Of a stretch of DNA of 64,000 bases, positions 7,658-18,512 are shown in pieces (the stretch's first letter is position 1; every line of letters begins with the position of its first letter). Location: assembly GCF_019645815.1 (NCBI RefSeq), contig NZ_CP080997.1:434001-498000 (forward strand), in the 5' to 3' direction. The position numbers and the translations under genes are program-made. This DNA is from Mycolicibacter heraklionensis (GTDB lineage: Bacteria > Actinomycetota > Actinomycetes > Mycobacteriales > Mycobacteriaceae). The notes under the pieces are model-generated. The model saw only the letters and a list, made by a program, of their open reading frames with translations, was not told where the DNA came from and ran no database searches.

Positions 7658-8464
7658 TTAGAACCAGGCGCTCCAGAACTGCGTCAGGCTCAAACCCCAT
7701 GACACCAGCAGGCGCGGCACGTCGAACAGGTCGAAGAACCACAACACCAGCGAGAAGAACTTGTGGTTCAGTGCGGGCGATGCCAGCAGCAGCATCAGCA
7801 GCACCAGCAGACCCCACTGCTGGAACGGTGCCACGGCGCGGCGGGTCGCCGGACTCAGGTGCGGCTCCAGTGCGCCGTAGCCGTCGAGCCCCGGTATCGG
7901 CAGCAGGTTCAGCACCACCGCGGTCAACTCCAGGAAGCCCAGGAACGCCACCCCGGACCAGAACACCGGGTGCGCGGGATCGTAGAGGGTTCGCGTGGCG
8001 CCCAGCAGCAGCACGGCCAGCACCAGGTTGGCCGCCGGACCCGCCAGGCTGACCAGGGTGCGTCGTCGTGGCGTCATGAACGACGTCTGCACGTAGACCG
8101 CCCCGCCCGGCAGCCCGATGCCGCCCAGCAGGATGAACAGCATCGGCAGCACCAGGGACAGCCCCGGATGGGTGTAGCGCAGCGGGTTGAGGGTCAGATA
8201 GCCGCGCATCTCCACCCCGTGGTCACCGAACCGCCAGGCGGTGTAGGCGTGGCCGAACTCGTGCAGGCACAGCGAGACGAGCCAGCCGGCGATCACGAAC
8301 ACGAACACCCCGGCGTAGGCGAGCGGCCGGATCTCTTCGCCTGCCCGCCAGGCCAGCGCGCCGCCCAGGGCAGTCAGGGCCACCAGTGCCAGGAAGACCG
8401 GGCTGGGCCGTACCGCCTGGCCGCGCAGGGGACGCACGTTCACGCCCGTGAACCTATCTGACAA
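7658..8464 (-). CDS. Site-2-protease-family (M50) membrane metalloprotease (Rv0359-like)
   Basis: 268 residues, polytopic. The zinc motif HEFGH (residues 68-72) lies in a membrane helix, and the third ligand motif NLLPIPGLDGYGAL is near residue 175, the two hallmarks of M50 intramembrane proteases. No PDZ domain is present, as in the short actinobacterial members. The TTG at 8464 overlaps the upstream gene by 11 nt; GTG at 8443 (VNVRPLRGQ) is an equally plausible start. Substrate unknown. Confidence 0.88.
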   Translation of the reverse strand: MSDRFTGVNVRPLRGQAVRPSPVFLALVALTALGGALAWRAGEEIRPLAYAGVFVFVIAGWLVSLCLHEFGHAYTAWRFGDHGVEMRGYLTLNPLRYTHPGLSLVLPMLFILLGGIGLPGGAVYVQTSFMTPRRRTLVSLAGPAANLVLAVLLLGATRTLYDPAHPVFWSGVAFLGFLELTAVVLNLLPIPGLDGYGALEPHLSPATRRAVAPFQQWGLLVLLMLLLASPALNHKFFSLVLWFFDLFDVPRLLVSWGLSLTQFWSAWF

Positions 8465-9158
8465 GCAACCAGTCTTCGATGTGCCGATAAAAGGTGGACC
8501 GTTTCACCGTGCGGCTGCCGTAGCTGCCGTCGCGCACCACCAGTGCGCCGGTGGTGCCCAGCTGTGCCGCTCGACCCGTCACCCAGCGTCGTACCCGGCC
8601 GCGCCGGTCCGGGACACCCGCGCGCACGCCCGGTGCGGTGCCGGTCGGCTCGATCAGCACGGCGGCCACATCCCCGTCGAAGAGGGTGGCGTCGTCGACG
8701 ATTCCCTCGCCGTGCAGCACTGCGGCGCCGTCCACCGGCAGCCACCGGCCGACACCCACCAGGGCGGTGCCGGCGTCGTCGCGCACCAGCGGCACCGGGT
8801 GGGCGACGCCCCGCCGTGCCCGCCGCGCTGCCCGCCATCCGGCCGGCAGCCGGTAGGCCCCAGTGGCGGGCGTGCGCCGTCGCGGTGCGTAAGCCACCTC
8901 GACATCGAGCCGGTCGGTGCGCATCAGCCGGGTTAATACTCGCGCCACGTCCGCGTCGGCGCCTACCACCACCAACCGGCGGTAGCGCTCGATGGCGGCG
9001 TCCAAGGCGTTCAAGGCATCGGTGCCCCCCGCATCGTCGTCGACCTGAACCGTTGGCAGCCCGCGCAAGGGGCGCGGCAGCGGCCGTCCGGCAAACAGCA
9101 AGACGACGGTTTCAGGCGGCATCTTCAGGCTGTCCGTGCCGTTAGTGGCGTTCAACAC
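8454..9158 (-). CDS. Conserved hypothetical protein (Rv0358-like)
   Basis: 234 residues, no membrane segment. The N-terminal half looks like an alpha/beta nucleotide-type fold (ETVVLLFAGRPL, RYRRLVVVGADADVARVLTRL); the C-terminal half is beta-rich and ends in FYRHIEDWLLVR. I do not recognise a catalytic motif. It is probably co-transcribed with the M50 protease, which it overlaps, and is divergent from purA. TTG 9158 has AGGAG only 4 nt upstream; ATG 9122 has no clear ribosome binding site, so the start is uncertain. Confidence 0.7.
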   Translation of the reverse strand: MLNATNGTDSLKMPPETVVLLFAGRPLPRPLRGLPTVQVDDDAGGTDALNALDAAIERYRRLVVVGADADVARVLTRLMRTDRLDVEVAYAPRRRTPATGAYRLPAGWRAARRARRGVAHPVPLVRDDAGTALVGVGRWLPVDGAAVLHGEGIVDDATLFDGDVAAVLIEPTGTAPGVRAGVPDRRGRVRRWVTGRAAQLGTTGALVVRDGSYGSRTVKRSTFYRHIEDWLLVR

Positions 9159-9210
9159 GCTCCTTGTGAATCGCTTCAGATAGGCTCAGTCCCCGGCTGG
9201 ACCACAGTAA

Positions 9211-11185
<1,975 letters not shown>

Positions 11186-11189
<4 letters not shown>

Positions 11190-11545
11190 TCAGCTGCGCG
11201 CGGCCCCCGCAGCGTCATCGCCGCGAACAGGGCCAGAAACGACGCGGCCGGCACGGTGTTGGCGATGCTGTCGCGGACTCGGACATGCGCGCCGACCGCG
11301 AGAACGAAATACAACGTCAACGCCGCGGTGGTCAGCCGTGCCAGTCCCGGAAACCGGTGCACTGACAGCAGGCCGACCGCCGAAGCGGCTTTGACGATCG
11401 GCAGCACCGGCCTGACCTCTTGCGGGCATCCGACGGTGTCGAGCGCGGTGGTGATGAACGGCGCAGGGATGGCGCACAGCACCGCGTCGGCGGCTTGGAA
11501 GGCAGCCAGGCCCGTGTAGGTCTTCGGTGACGTCAGCACACTCAT
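11186..11545 (-). CDS. DoxX-like small membrane protein
   Basis: 119 residues with four hydrophobic segments (AAFQAADAVLCAIPAPFI, PVLPIVKAASAVGLLSV, LTTAALTLYFVLAVGAHV, FLALFAAMTL), the layout of DoxX-like proteins. The ATG is at 11545. Function is uncertain; DoxX relatives in M. tuberculosis take part in membrane redox complexes, but that role cannot be transferred from this sequence. Confidence 0.75.
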
Positions 11546-11579
11546 GGGACCGACTCTAGCCGTGGGCTCCCCAGGCCGT

Positions 11580-11635
11580 GAGCAGACGTGAAAGCCCCCA
11601 AATCCGGCGTCCGGCGGGTGCTTTCACGTCTGCTC
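11580..11635 (-). terminator. Long hairpin after the CPA1 antiporter gene
   Basis: GAGCAGACGTGAAAG (11580-11594) pairs perfectly with CTTTCACGTCTGCTC (11621-11635); the loop contains CCCCC and GGCGGG that can extend the fold. It lies just downstream of the antiporter stop and upstream of the doxX-like start. A terminator is the likeliest role. It is unrelated in sequence to the GACTCTGCG palindromes. Confidence 0.65.
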
Positions 11636-11654
11636 GCGGGTAGGAAGGGAGGAA

Positions 11655-13253
11655 CTAATCCAGGTTCAGCGTCGCCTCTTCCAGATCCAGCCGGTGCAGG
11701 ACAGCGCGCAGCACCTGATCGTCGATCCGGCCGAGGTCGCGTTCATTGATCAGCGCCACCCGCTCGGCGGCCAGCATCTCCAGCCGGAGCCGGCGAAACG
11801 CCGCGGCGGCGGTCTCGTCGCTGTCGTCGTGGTCGGGGTCGAAGCGGCGCAGCCGTTCCCGGGCCGCGTTGCGCCGCCGGGTGTTCAAGCCGCGCAACGC
11901 GTCGGCGGCGCGTTCGCTGGCCGGTGACGGTTCCGTCGAGGCGAGCACTTCGTCCAGGCGCTCGGCCGCGGCCAGGGCCGCTTTGTCCTGCGCGGCGGCC
12001 GCGGCGATCGCATCGGCATGGTCCTGGTCGACGGGAACGCCCAGCCGGCGGATCACCCAGGGCAGCGTCAGCCCGTGCAGCAGCAGGGTGCCCACCACCA
12101 CCACGAAGGTCAGGAACACCAGCTGCGGACGGCCCGGGAACGGTTGCCCGGACAGCGTCGTCAGTGGCACACCGAACGCGGCCGCCAGCGACACCACGCC
12201 ACGCATGCCCGCCCAGGCCAGCACGAACACCTGACCCGGGGTCGGTGCGGGTTCACGTTGCCGGACCTTCGCCGAGAGCATCCGGGGTGCGTAGGCGAAC
12301 GTCACCACCCACACCGCCCGCACCACCAGCAGCGTCCCGAACACCGCCAGCGACGCAACGGTCAGGGTCGAGAAGCGCACCCCATGCAGGTTCTGCACCA
12401 CCGCCGGCAGTTGCAGTCCGATCAGCAGAAACGCCAACGACTCCAGCACCAGTTGCACCGCGCGCCAGACGGCCTGGTCCTGCAGTCGGGTGGCGTAGTG
12501 GGCGCGGGTGAAGCGCTGTCCGAGGATCAATGCGGCGACCACCACCGCGAGCACCCCGGAGCCGTGGATCTCTTCGGCCGCCAGGTAGATGACGAACGGG
12601 GCCAGCAGACCGACCGCGCTCTCCACCACCGGGTCGGTCAGCCGGGCCCGGATCACCACGATCACGGCGCCGAACGCCACCCCGACCGCCACGCCGCCCA
12701 CGGCGGCCAGCGCGAAGGTCAGCAGACCCGTGCCCCAGCCGGTGGCCACGCCGATGGCCGCGGCCAGCGCCACCTTGTAGACGGTCAGGGCCGTCGCGTC
12801 GTTGAGCAAACTCTCGCCGCCCAGCAGCGTCATGATCCGGCGCGGCAATCCGACGCGGCGACCGATGGCGGTCGCCGACACCGCATCCGGCGGCGCCACG
12901 ATCGCGCCCAGCGTCAGCGCCGCGGCCAGGGTCAGCTCCGGCACGGTGTAGTAGGCGACCACGCCGACGGCGACCGTGGTGGCCAGCGGCAGTCCGACGG
13001 CCAGCAGGATGATGGGGCGCTTGTTGCGGCGCATGCTGATCACGGAGCTTTCCAACCCGGCCGACCACAGCAGCGGCGGCAGGATCACGAACAGCACCAG
13101 GTCTGGCCGCAGGACGATCTCCGGCACCGCGGGGATCAGTCCGACCAGCAGCCCGGTGATCACCAATACCAGCGGCGCGGACAGTTTGCGATGCCGCGCG
13201 ATGGCCGCGACCAGCACCGCGGCCACCAGGGGACCCAACAGTGCGGCGTTCAC
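11655..13253 (-). CDS. Na+/H+ antiporter, CPA1 family (YjcE/Rv2287-like)
   Basis: 532 residues from GTG 13253 (VNAALLGPLVAAVL), the first start giving a membrane N-terminus; the frame is open ~40 codons further but those residues do not look like protein. About 12 membrane helices carry family features such as LGAIVAPPDAVSATAI (the acidic transport site) and GGESLLNDATALTVYK. The C-terminal ~120 residues are charged, helical and cytosolic (ADALRGLNTRRRNAARERLRRF), probably regulatory. Divergent from purT, 79 bp away. Confidence 0.88.
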   Translation of the reverse strand: MNAALLGPLVAAVLVAAIARHRKLSAPLVLVITGLLVGLIPAVPEIVLRPDLVLFVILPPLLWSAGLESSVISMRRNKRPIILLAVGLPLATTVAVGVVAYYTVPELTLAAALTLGAIVAPPDAVSATAIGRRVGLPRRIMTLLGGESLLNDATALTVYKVALAAAIGVATGWGTGLLTFALAAVGGVAVGVAFGAVIVVIRARLTDPVVESAVGLLAPFVIYLAAEEIHGSGVLAVVVAALILGQRFTRAHYATRLQDQAVWRAVQLVLESLAFLLIGLQLPAVVQNLHGVRFSTLTVASLAVFGTLLVVRAVWVVTFAYAPRMLSAKVRQREPAPTPGQVFVLAWAGMRGVVSLAAAFGVPLTTLSGQPFPGRPQLVFLTFVVVVGTLLLHGLTLPWVIRRLGVPVDQDHADAIAAAAAQDKAALAAAERLDEVLASTEPSPASERAADALRGLNTRRRNAARERLRRFDPDHDDSDETAAAAFRRLRLEMLAAERVALINERDLGRIDDQVLRAVLHRLDLEEATLNLD

Positions 13254-13332
13254 CGTCGCTGCACCTCCGTCCGCTTTCACCCCTATCCTGGAGCAGCATG
13301 CAACATTTGCCGTGGCGCGGGGAGGGTGGGCG

Positions 13333-14586
13333 GTGAACGGCGAGGCGGGTGAGTTGGCGACCGAGCGGTTGCCCACCGACGGTCCCAGCCGTACCAGGGT
13401 CGCGTTGCTCGGGTCCGGTGATCTCAGCCGCGAGCTGGTGACGGCACTGCAGCGCCTGGGCGCCGAGGTGATCGCCGTCGACCGCTACGCCGACTCTCCG
13501 TTGCACGGCGTTGTTGATCGCTCGGTGGTGGTGGACCTCGGCGACAACGACGAGCTGGCGGCGGCCATCAGATGGTTGCAGCCGAAATTCGTGGTGGTCG
13601 CCTCCGAGGTGGTGGCGACCGACGCGTTGACCGCCGCCGTCGACACCGGATTCACCCAATTGGTGCCCGGCATCCGCGGTGCCCGGTTGGCCGCCGACGC
13701 CGAGGGAATGCGGCGGCTGGCCTCCGACGACTTGGGACTGCCCACCGCGCCGTTCTGGTTTGCCGGCTCGGTCGAGGAACTGCGCGCGGTGGCCGAGCGG
13801 GCCGGCTACCCGATGTCGGTCAAACCGGTGGGCGGCTCGCTCGGCGAGGGCCGTTCGGTGATGGTCCGCGACAGCGACATCGAACCCGCCTGGCAGCGCG
13901 CGGTGGCCGCCAGCACCTCGGAGACGCCGCCGCGGGTGCTGGCCGAGACGGTGGTCGAGTTCGACAGCGAGGTCACCCTGCTGGCCGTCCACCGCGACGG
14001 TCCGGACGGGCCGGCGCTGGACTTCTGCGCACCGATCGGCCACCGCAGCGTCGAGGAGCCGAACGGCCAACTGACGGTGGAGTTCTGGCAACCGCACCCG
14101 ATGAGCCCGGTGGCGCTGGATGCGGCCAAGTCGATTGCCGCGCGGGTCGCCCGCGCTCTCGGTGGACGCGGCCTGTTCGGGGTGGATCTGCTGGTATACG
14201 GCGATGAGGTGTATTTCGCCGGGGTCAACGTGCGCCCGTACGACGCCACCCTGCTGACGTTGCGTACGCAGCGGCTTTCCGGTTTCGAACTGCAGGCGCG
14301 GGGGATCCTCGGGCTGGCGACCGACACCATCATGGTCTCGCCCGGCGCCGCCCGGCTGATCTACTCGCGCCGCCGCGTCGGCACCGCGGCCGAGACCACA
14401 CCGGACAGTGTGGCGGTGGTCGCCGATGCACTCAGCGTGACCGAAAGTGATGTCGTGGTGTTCGGGCATCACGAGGGGCACCCCCGCCGGCGGCTGGGCT
14501 TGGCGCTGGCCACCGGGCCAGACATCACGGTCGCCCGCGACCGCGCGGCGCAGGTGGCGACCGTTCTGGGCAAGCTCTGGCCGTGA
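13333..14586 (+). CDS. purT: Formate-dependent phosphoribosylglycinamide formyltransferase
   Basis: 417 residues. An ATP-grasp enzyme that formylates GAR with formate and ATP, giving a folate-independent step in purine synthesis. Visible: N-terminal VALLGSGDLSRELVTALQRL with VIAVDRYADSP, the ATP-grasp lid PMSVKPVGGSLGEGRSV, EFDSEVTLLAVHR, and GLFGVDLLVYGDEVYFAGVNVRPYD. GTG 13333 is chosen for its GGGAGGGTGGG ribosome binding site. Same strand as the rhodanese and metZ genes, the order found in M. tuberculosis (Rv0389-Rv0391). Confidence 0.95.
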   Translation: MNGEAGELATERLPTDGPSRTRVALLGSGDLSRELVTALQRLGAEVIAVDRYADSPLHGVVDRSVVVDLGDNDELAAAIRWLQPKFVVVASEVVATDALTAAVDTGFTQLVPGIRGARLAADAEGMRRLASDDLGLPTAPFWFAGSVEELRAVAERAGYPMSVKPVGGSLGEGRSVMVRDSDIEPAWQRAVAASTSETPPRVLAETVVEFDSEVTLLAVHRDGPDGPALDFCAPIGHRSVEEPNGQLTVEFWQPHPMSPVALDAAKSIAARVARALGGRGLFGVDLLVYGDEVYFAGVNVRPYDATLLTLRTQRLSGFELQARGILGLATDTIMVSPGAARLIYSRRRVGTAAETTPDSVAVVADALSVTESDVVVFGHHEGHPRRRLGLALATGPDITVARDRAAQVATVLGKLWP

Positions 14587-14629
14587 CCCCCCGTGGCGTC
14601 AAACTGGTTCAGGTGCGAGACTTCCGCAG

Positions 14630-15034
14630 GTGAGCTACGCAGGAGATATCACACCCGAGCAGGCCTGGGCGATACTGCGGGATGACCCGGCGGCGACGCT
14701 CATCGACGTGCGCACCGACGCCGAATGGCGCTTCGTCGGGCTGCCTGACGTGTCCGGTCTGGGCCGCGACGTGGTCTGCATCGAGTGGGTTCACTCCGAC
14801 GGGACCCCCAACCTGGACTTCTCCCGCGAACTGGCCGCGCGCGTCGGCAGCGGGCCTGCGATCTTCCTGTGCCGCTCGGGCAACCGCTCCATTGGGGCCG
14901 CCGAAGCCGGTACCGCGCTGGGATTGACCCCGTCCTACAACGTGCTGGACGGCTTCGAGGGCCAGCTTGACGAGCACGCTCACCGGGGTGGCACCGGCTG
15001 GCGAGCCGTCGGCCTGCCCTGGAAGCAGTCATGA
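14630..15034 (+). CDS. Rhodanese-domain protein (Rv0390-like)
   Basis: 134 residues forming one rhodanese domain: ATLIDVRTDAEWRFVGLPDV near the N-terminus and the active-site loop FLCRSGNRSIGAA with the catalytic cysteine. It ends GWRAVGLPWKQS, usual for single-domain sulfurtransferases. It overlaps metZ by 4 nt (ATGA), so it may supply or handle sulfane sulfur beside this sulfhydrylase; that link is inference. GTG start at 14630. Confidence 0.92.
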   Translation: MSYAGDITPEQAWAILRDDPAATLIDVRTDAEWRFVGLPDVSGLGRDVVCIEWVHSDGTPNLDFSRELAARVGSGPAIFLCRSGNRSIGAAEAGTALGLTPSYNVLDGFEGQLDEHAHRGGTGWRAVGLPWKQS

Positions 15035-16260
15035 GTCGGCCGGAACCGACCCGCTCCGTCCGCATCCCGAAACCGCTGCCGGACGGTGTCAGCGCGGCCA
15101 CCATCGGGGTGCGAGGTGGTCTGCTGCGCACGCAGTTCGAGGAGACCGCCGAGGCGCTGTTCCTGAGCTCCGGATACGTCTACGAGTCCGCGGCCGCCGC
15201 GGAGCAGGCGTTCACCGGCGAGGTCGACCGGTTCGTCTACTCGCGCTACGGCAACCCGACGGTGTCGATGTTCGAGGAACGGCTGCGCCTGATCGAGGGG
15301 GCCCCGGCGGCGTTCGCCACCGCCAGCGGCATGGCGGCGGTGTTCGTGGCACTCGGCGCGCTGTTGGAAGCCGGCGACCGTCTGGTGGCCGCGCGCAGCC
15401 TGTTCGGGTCCTGCTTCGTGATCTGCAACGAGATCCTGCCCCGCTGGGGCGTGGAAACCGTCTTCGTCGACGGCGAGGACATGGCGCAGTGGGAGCAGGC
15501 GCTGTCGGTACCCACCAACGCGGTGTTCTTCGAGACACCGTCCAACCCGATGCAGTCACTGGTGGACATCGCCGCGGTCACCGAGCTGGCCCACGCCGCC
15601 GGCGCGAAAGTGGTGCTGGACAACGTGTTCGCTACCCCACTGCTGCAGCAGGGTCTACCGCTCGGGGTGGATGTGGTGGTGTACTCCGGCACCAAGCACC
15701 TCGACGGGCAGGGCCGGGTCCTGGGCGGGGCGATCCTGGGCGACCGGGAATACATCGACGGCCCGGTACAAACCCTGATGCGGCACACCGGGCCGGCGCT
15801 GAGTGCCTTCAACGCGTGGATCCTGCTGAAAGGCCTTGAAACACTGGCAATTCGGGTTGACTACGCAAACTCCGCAGCGCTGAAGATCGCGGAGTTCCTG
15901 GAGCGGCATCCGGCGGTGCGCTGGGTGCGCTACCCCTTCTTGGCGTCGCATCCGCAATACGATTTGGCCCGCAGGCAGATGTCCGGCGGCGGCACCGTCA
16001 TCACTTTCGAGCTCGATGCACCCCAAAGTGCCGCCAAGCAGCGGGCATTCGAGCTGCTGGACAAGCTGAAGCTGATCGACATCTCCAACAACCTGGGCGA
16101 CGCCAAGTCACTGATCACCCACCCGGCCACCACCACCCACCGGGCGATGGGACCCGACGGGCGTGCCGCGATCGGGCTCGGCGACGGGGTGGTGCGGATC
16201 TCCGTCGGGCTGGAGGGCACCGACGATCTGATCGCCGACCTGGATCAGGCACTGGGGTAA
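15031..16260 (+). CDS. metZ: O-succinylhomoserine sulfhydrylase
   Basis: 409 residues, Cys/Met-metabolism PLP enzyme. It converts O-succinylhomoserine and sulfide to homocysteine in methionine synthesis. The PLP lysine is in VYSGTKHLDGQGR; FVYSRYGNPTVSMFE, FETPSNPMQSLVD and SLGDAKSLITHP-type motifs (here NLGDAKSLITHPATTTH) are present. It starts inside the stop of the rhodanese gene, indicating one transcript with it and probably with purT. Confidence 0.95.
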   Translation: MSRPEPTRSVRIPKPLPDGVSAATIGVRGGLLRTQFEETAEALFLSSGYVYESAAAAEQAFTGEVDRFVYSRYGNPTVSMFEERLRLIEGAPAAFATASGMAAVFVALGALLEAGDRLVAARSLFGSCFVICNEILPRWGVETVFVDGEDMAQWEQALSVPTNAVFFETPSNPMQSLVDIAAVTELAHAAGAKVVLDNVFATPLLQQGLPLGVDVVVYSGTKHLDGQGRVLGGAILGDREYIDGPVQTLMRHTGPALSAFNAWILLKGLETLAIRVDYANSAALKIAEFLERHPAVRWVRYPFLASHPQYDLARRQMSGGGTVITFELDAPQSAAKQRAFELLDKLKLIDISNNLGDAKSLITHPATTTHRAMGPDGRAAIGLGDGVVRISVGLEGTDDLIADLDQALG

Positions 16261-16266
16261 GCAGAC

Positions 16267-16671
16267 TCAGGGTGCCGGCGGTGCCGGCTGGTCGGGTGGT
16301 GCCGGCTGGCCAGGTGGTGGAGGTTGGTCGGGTGGCGCCGGTGCGTCTGGGGGAATCGCCCCTTCGCAGCCGCCGGGCGGTGGCGGAGCCGGCATGACGT
16401 TGTTACCGCTGTCGCCTACGCAGTCGTAGTTCCAGGTCGGACCCACCCAGCCGTTGCCGCCCATCCACTGGTGCCAGTACGACCCGTCGGGATAGTGCTC
16501 GCCGTCGCACACCCGCAGCCGCCCGAATCCCCATTGCCCACCGGGACACCAGTTCTGGGTCAAATCGGGCTTGTGCGGGTCCGACCGGTCGGCATAAGCC
16601 AGCGGTGTCGGTGCCATGATCGCGGTAATGCAACAAACCGCGACGCCCAGCGACGTCAGACCCATCTTCAT
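16267..16671 (-). CDS. Secreted proline-rich protein (mycobacterial hypothetical)
   Basis: 134 residues. A signal peptide (MKMGLTSLGVAVCCITAIMAPTPLAYA) precedes a small Trp/Tyr/Gly domain with three or four cysteines (QNWCPGG, RVCDGEHYPDG, NYDCVGD, GGCEG) and a C-terminal Pro-rich tail of PDQPAPP-like repeats. This layout is common in exported mycobacterial proteins of unknown function; the Pro-rich tail may cross or bind the cell wall. Convergent with metZ. Confidence 0.8.
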   Translation of the reverse strand: MKMGLTSLGVAVCCITAIMAPTPLAYADRSDPHKPDLTQNWCPGGQWGFGRLRVCDGEHYPDGSYWHQWMGGNGWVGPTWNYDCVGDSGNNVMPAPPPPGGCEGAIPPDAPAPPDQPPPPGQPAPPDQPAPPAP

Positions 16672-16770
16672 TTCGGCGCACCCCTTCGACCCGGGATTCC
16701 CCTACGGGTGACGCTACTGAGTCACGCTGCGGGTTGGCTGGGAGTCCGCTGGGAGTGATCCCCCTGGGGC

Positions 16771-17625
16771 TCAGTCGCTTTCGACGACGCCGGTGGCGTG
16801 CTGCGCTCGGTCCTCGTAGGCCTTGCGGGCCGCGGTGTCCAGCTGCAGGAACACGGTGTCGTTGTGTGTCTTCTTGTTCAGCCAGCGACGGCCCCGATCC
16901 GGCAGCAGGGTTGCCAGGATCGCCGCGCGACGCCCGAAACCGGGTACGGAAACCAGGGTCTTGGGCTTGTCGAGCACCTTGATGACCCCGGCGGCGATGT
17001 CTTCGGGCTCCACCGGCTTCTGCGCCGCCGACGGCGATGTGCCCGAGATCAATTCGGTGTTGGTGAAGGTCGGTAGCACGGCGGAGACCGACACGCCCTG
17101 CGGAGCGAACTCATCGGACATCGCGGTGCTCAGGCCGACGACGGCGAATTTCGTTCCGGCGTACAGCACTTGGCCCGGCACCGCCACGATCCCGGCCATC
17201 GAGGCGATGTTGATGATGTGGCCGCTGCGTCGCTTGACCATCTCGGGAAGCACCAGCTGGCAGCCGTTGAGCACGCCGTAGAAGTTGACCTCGGTCGCCG
17301 AGCGGATGGTCTCCGGCGTCTGGTCGAGGAACGGCCCGACTGGCATGACGCCGGCATTGTTGATCAGCACGTCGATGTGGCCTTCGCCGTCGGCGCGGGC
17401 CTTGTCCAAGAACATCGAGAACGATTCGCGGTCGGTGACGTCCAGCGGGTGGCCGGAGACCTGACCGCTCGAACTCAGCTGCTTGACCGCCTTGTCCAGA
17501 ATGGCGACGTCACGGTCGCCGATGACGACCCGAGCGCCACGCGCCAGCAGGGCGGTGGCAGTGGCCAGCCCGATACCACGGGCGGCGCCGGTGATGGCGA
17601 TGGTCTTACCGCGAATGTTGTCCAC
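16771..17625 (-). CDS. Short-chain dehydrogenase/reductase
   Basis: 284 residues from GTG 17625 (VDNIRGKTIAITGAARGIG); the longer open frame to 17865 has non-protein-like composition and runs into the next gene. The Rossmann motif is TGAARGIG, the NNAG motif is LINNAGVMPVGPF, and the catalytic Tyr/Lys pair is YAGTKFAVVG. The C-terminus is extended by ~40 basic residues (RRWLNKKTHNDTVF), typical of membrane-associated lipid-acting SDRs in mycobacteria. Substrate unknown. Confidence 0.88.
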   Translation of the reverse strand: MDNIRGKTIAITGAARGIGLATATALLARGARVVIGDRDVAILDKAVKQLSSSGQVSGHPLDVTDRESFSMFLDKARADGEGHIDVLINNAGVMPVGPFLDQTPETIRSATEVNFYGVLNGCQLVLPEMVKRRSGHIINIASMAGIVAVPGQVLYAGTKFAVVGLSTAMSDEFAPQGVSVSAVLPTFTNTELISGTSPSAAQKPVEPEDIAAGVIKVLDKPKTLVSVPGFGRRAAILATLLPDRGRRWLNKKTHNDTVFLQLDTAARKAYEDRAQHATGVVESD

Positions 17626-17680
17626 GACGACGAACTTAACAGGTGTCAAATTCGGTGTCGACGGTATGGGAAGGCTGCGC

Positions 17681-18454
17681 TCAGGCCCAGCGAGCCAGGA
17701 GCTCGCCGGCGTGCTTGCCCAGGGCGGCCTGGAATAGCGGGCCGAAGCTGATCCGAGCGATGCCGAGCGGACCGAACGAGGCAGGGTCGGCGGTATCGGG
17801 TGCGGCCAGGGCATTGACCGGTTTCGGCAGCGCGGACGCCAGGACGCGCAGGGTCGCTGCGTCATGGAAACCGACCGGGTAGAGCACGTCCGCTCCCGCG
17901 TGAGCGCATTCGGTCAGCCGGGCGATCGCGCGGTCGACGCGGTCGGTGTCGTCACCGTCCTTGCGAAGGAACAGGTCCGTGCGGGCGTTGATCACCAGAT
18001 GCGGTCCTGCGGCGTCAGCGGCCGCCCGCAGCGCGGCCACATACTCGGCGTGCTCGGATGACGACCGCAGTCGCTTGCCTTCGCTGTGCACCGAGTCTTC
18101 GATGTTGCACCCGACCACCCCGGCATCCAGCAGGCCTTCGACCAGGCGGGCGGGCGACTCGGCGTAGCCGGACTCAATGTCGAGCGACACCGGCACATCG
18201 ACGGCGGCGGTGATCTGGCGTGCCCGTTCCAGGACTCCGGCGAACGACATACCTTCGCCGTCGGTCTTGCCCATCGATTCGGCAACCGGCTTGCTGCCGA
18301 TGGTCAGCGCGGCGAATCCGGCGCCCACGGCCAGCTTGGCCGACCACGCATCCCACACGGTTGGCAGGATCACAGGATTACCCGCTTGGTGCAGCGCCAG
18401 GAATGCCGCCGCCTGTTGCCCCAGAACCTCGCGACTCGTCATTTTCACAACCAT
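17681..18454 (-). CDS. Isocitrate lyase/PEP mutase superfamily protein (Rv1998c-like)
   Basis: 257 residues. A TIM-barrel with LPTVWDAWSAKLAVGAGF, SLDIESGYA (metal-binding acidic residues), CNIEDSVH and INARTDLFLR, the typical 2-methylisocitrate lyase/PEP mutase pattern. It lacks the KKCGH-type loop of true isocitrate lyases, so it more likely acts on another alpha-keto or phosphonate-like acid. ATG 18454 or in-frame ATG 18442 could be the start. Same strand as the SDR, 55 nt away. Confidence 0.88.
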   Translation of the reverse strand: MVVKMTSREVLGQQAAAFLALHQAGNPVILPTVWDAWSAKLAVGAGFAALTIGSKPVAESMGKTDGEGMSFAGVLERARQITAAVDVPVSLDIESGYAESPARLVEGLLDAGVVGCNIEDSVHSEGKRLRSSSEHAEYVAALRAAADAAGPHLVINARTDLFLRKDGDDTDRVDRAIARLTECAHAGADVLYPVGFHDAATLRVLASALPKPVNALAAPDTADPASFGPLGIARISFGPLFQAALGKHAGELLARWA

Positions 18455-18512
18455 GCCATGTGAGAATTCATCAGGGAAGCCCGGGTTTACCTTCCGGGGC
18501 CGTCGCCCCGTA

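Noticed and set aside
12253..14481. 742-codon minus-strand ORF across purT and the antiporter gene
   Set aside because: It is antisense to purT, with His/Gln/Arg-rich composition and no domain; a shadow caused by high GC.
17626..17865. Extended SDR N-terminus
   Set aside because: The added 80 residues are Pro/Ser/Arg-rich and antisense-like; the Rossmann domain starts right after GTG 17625.
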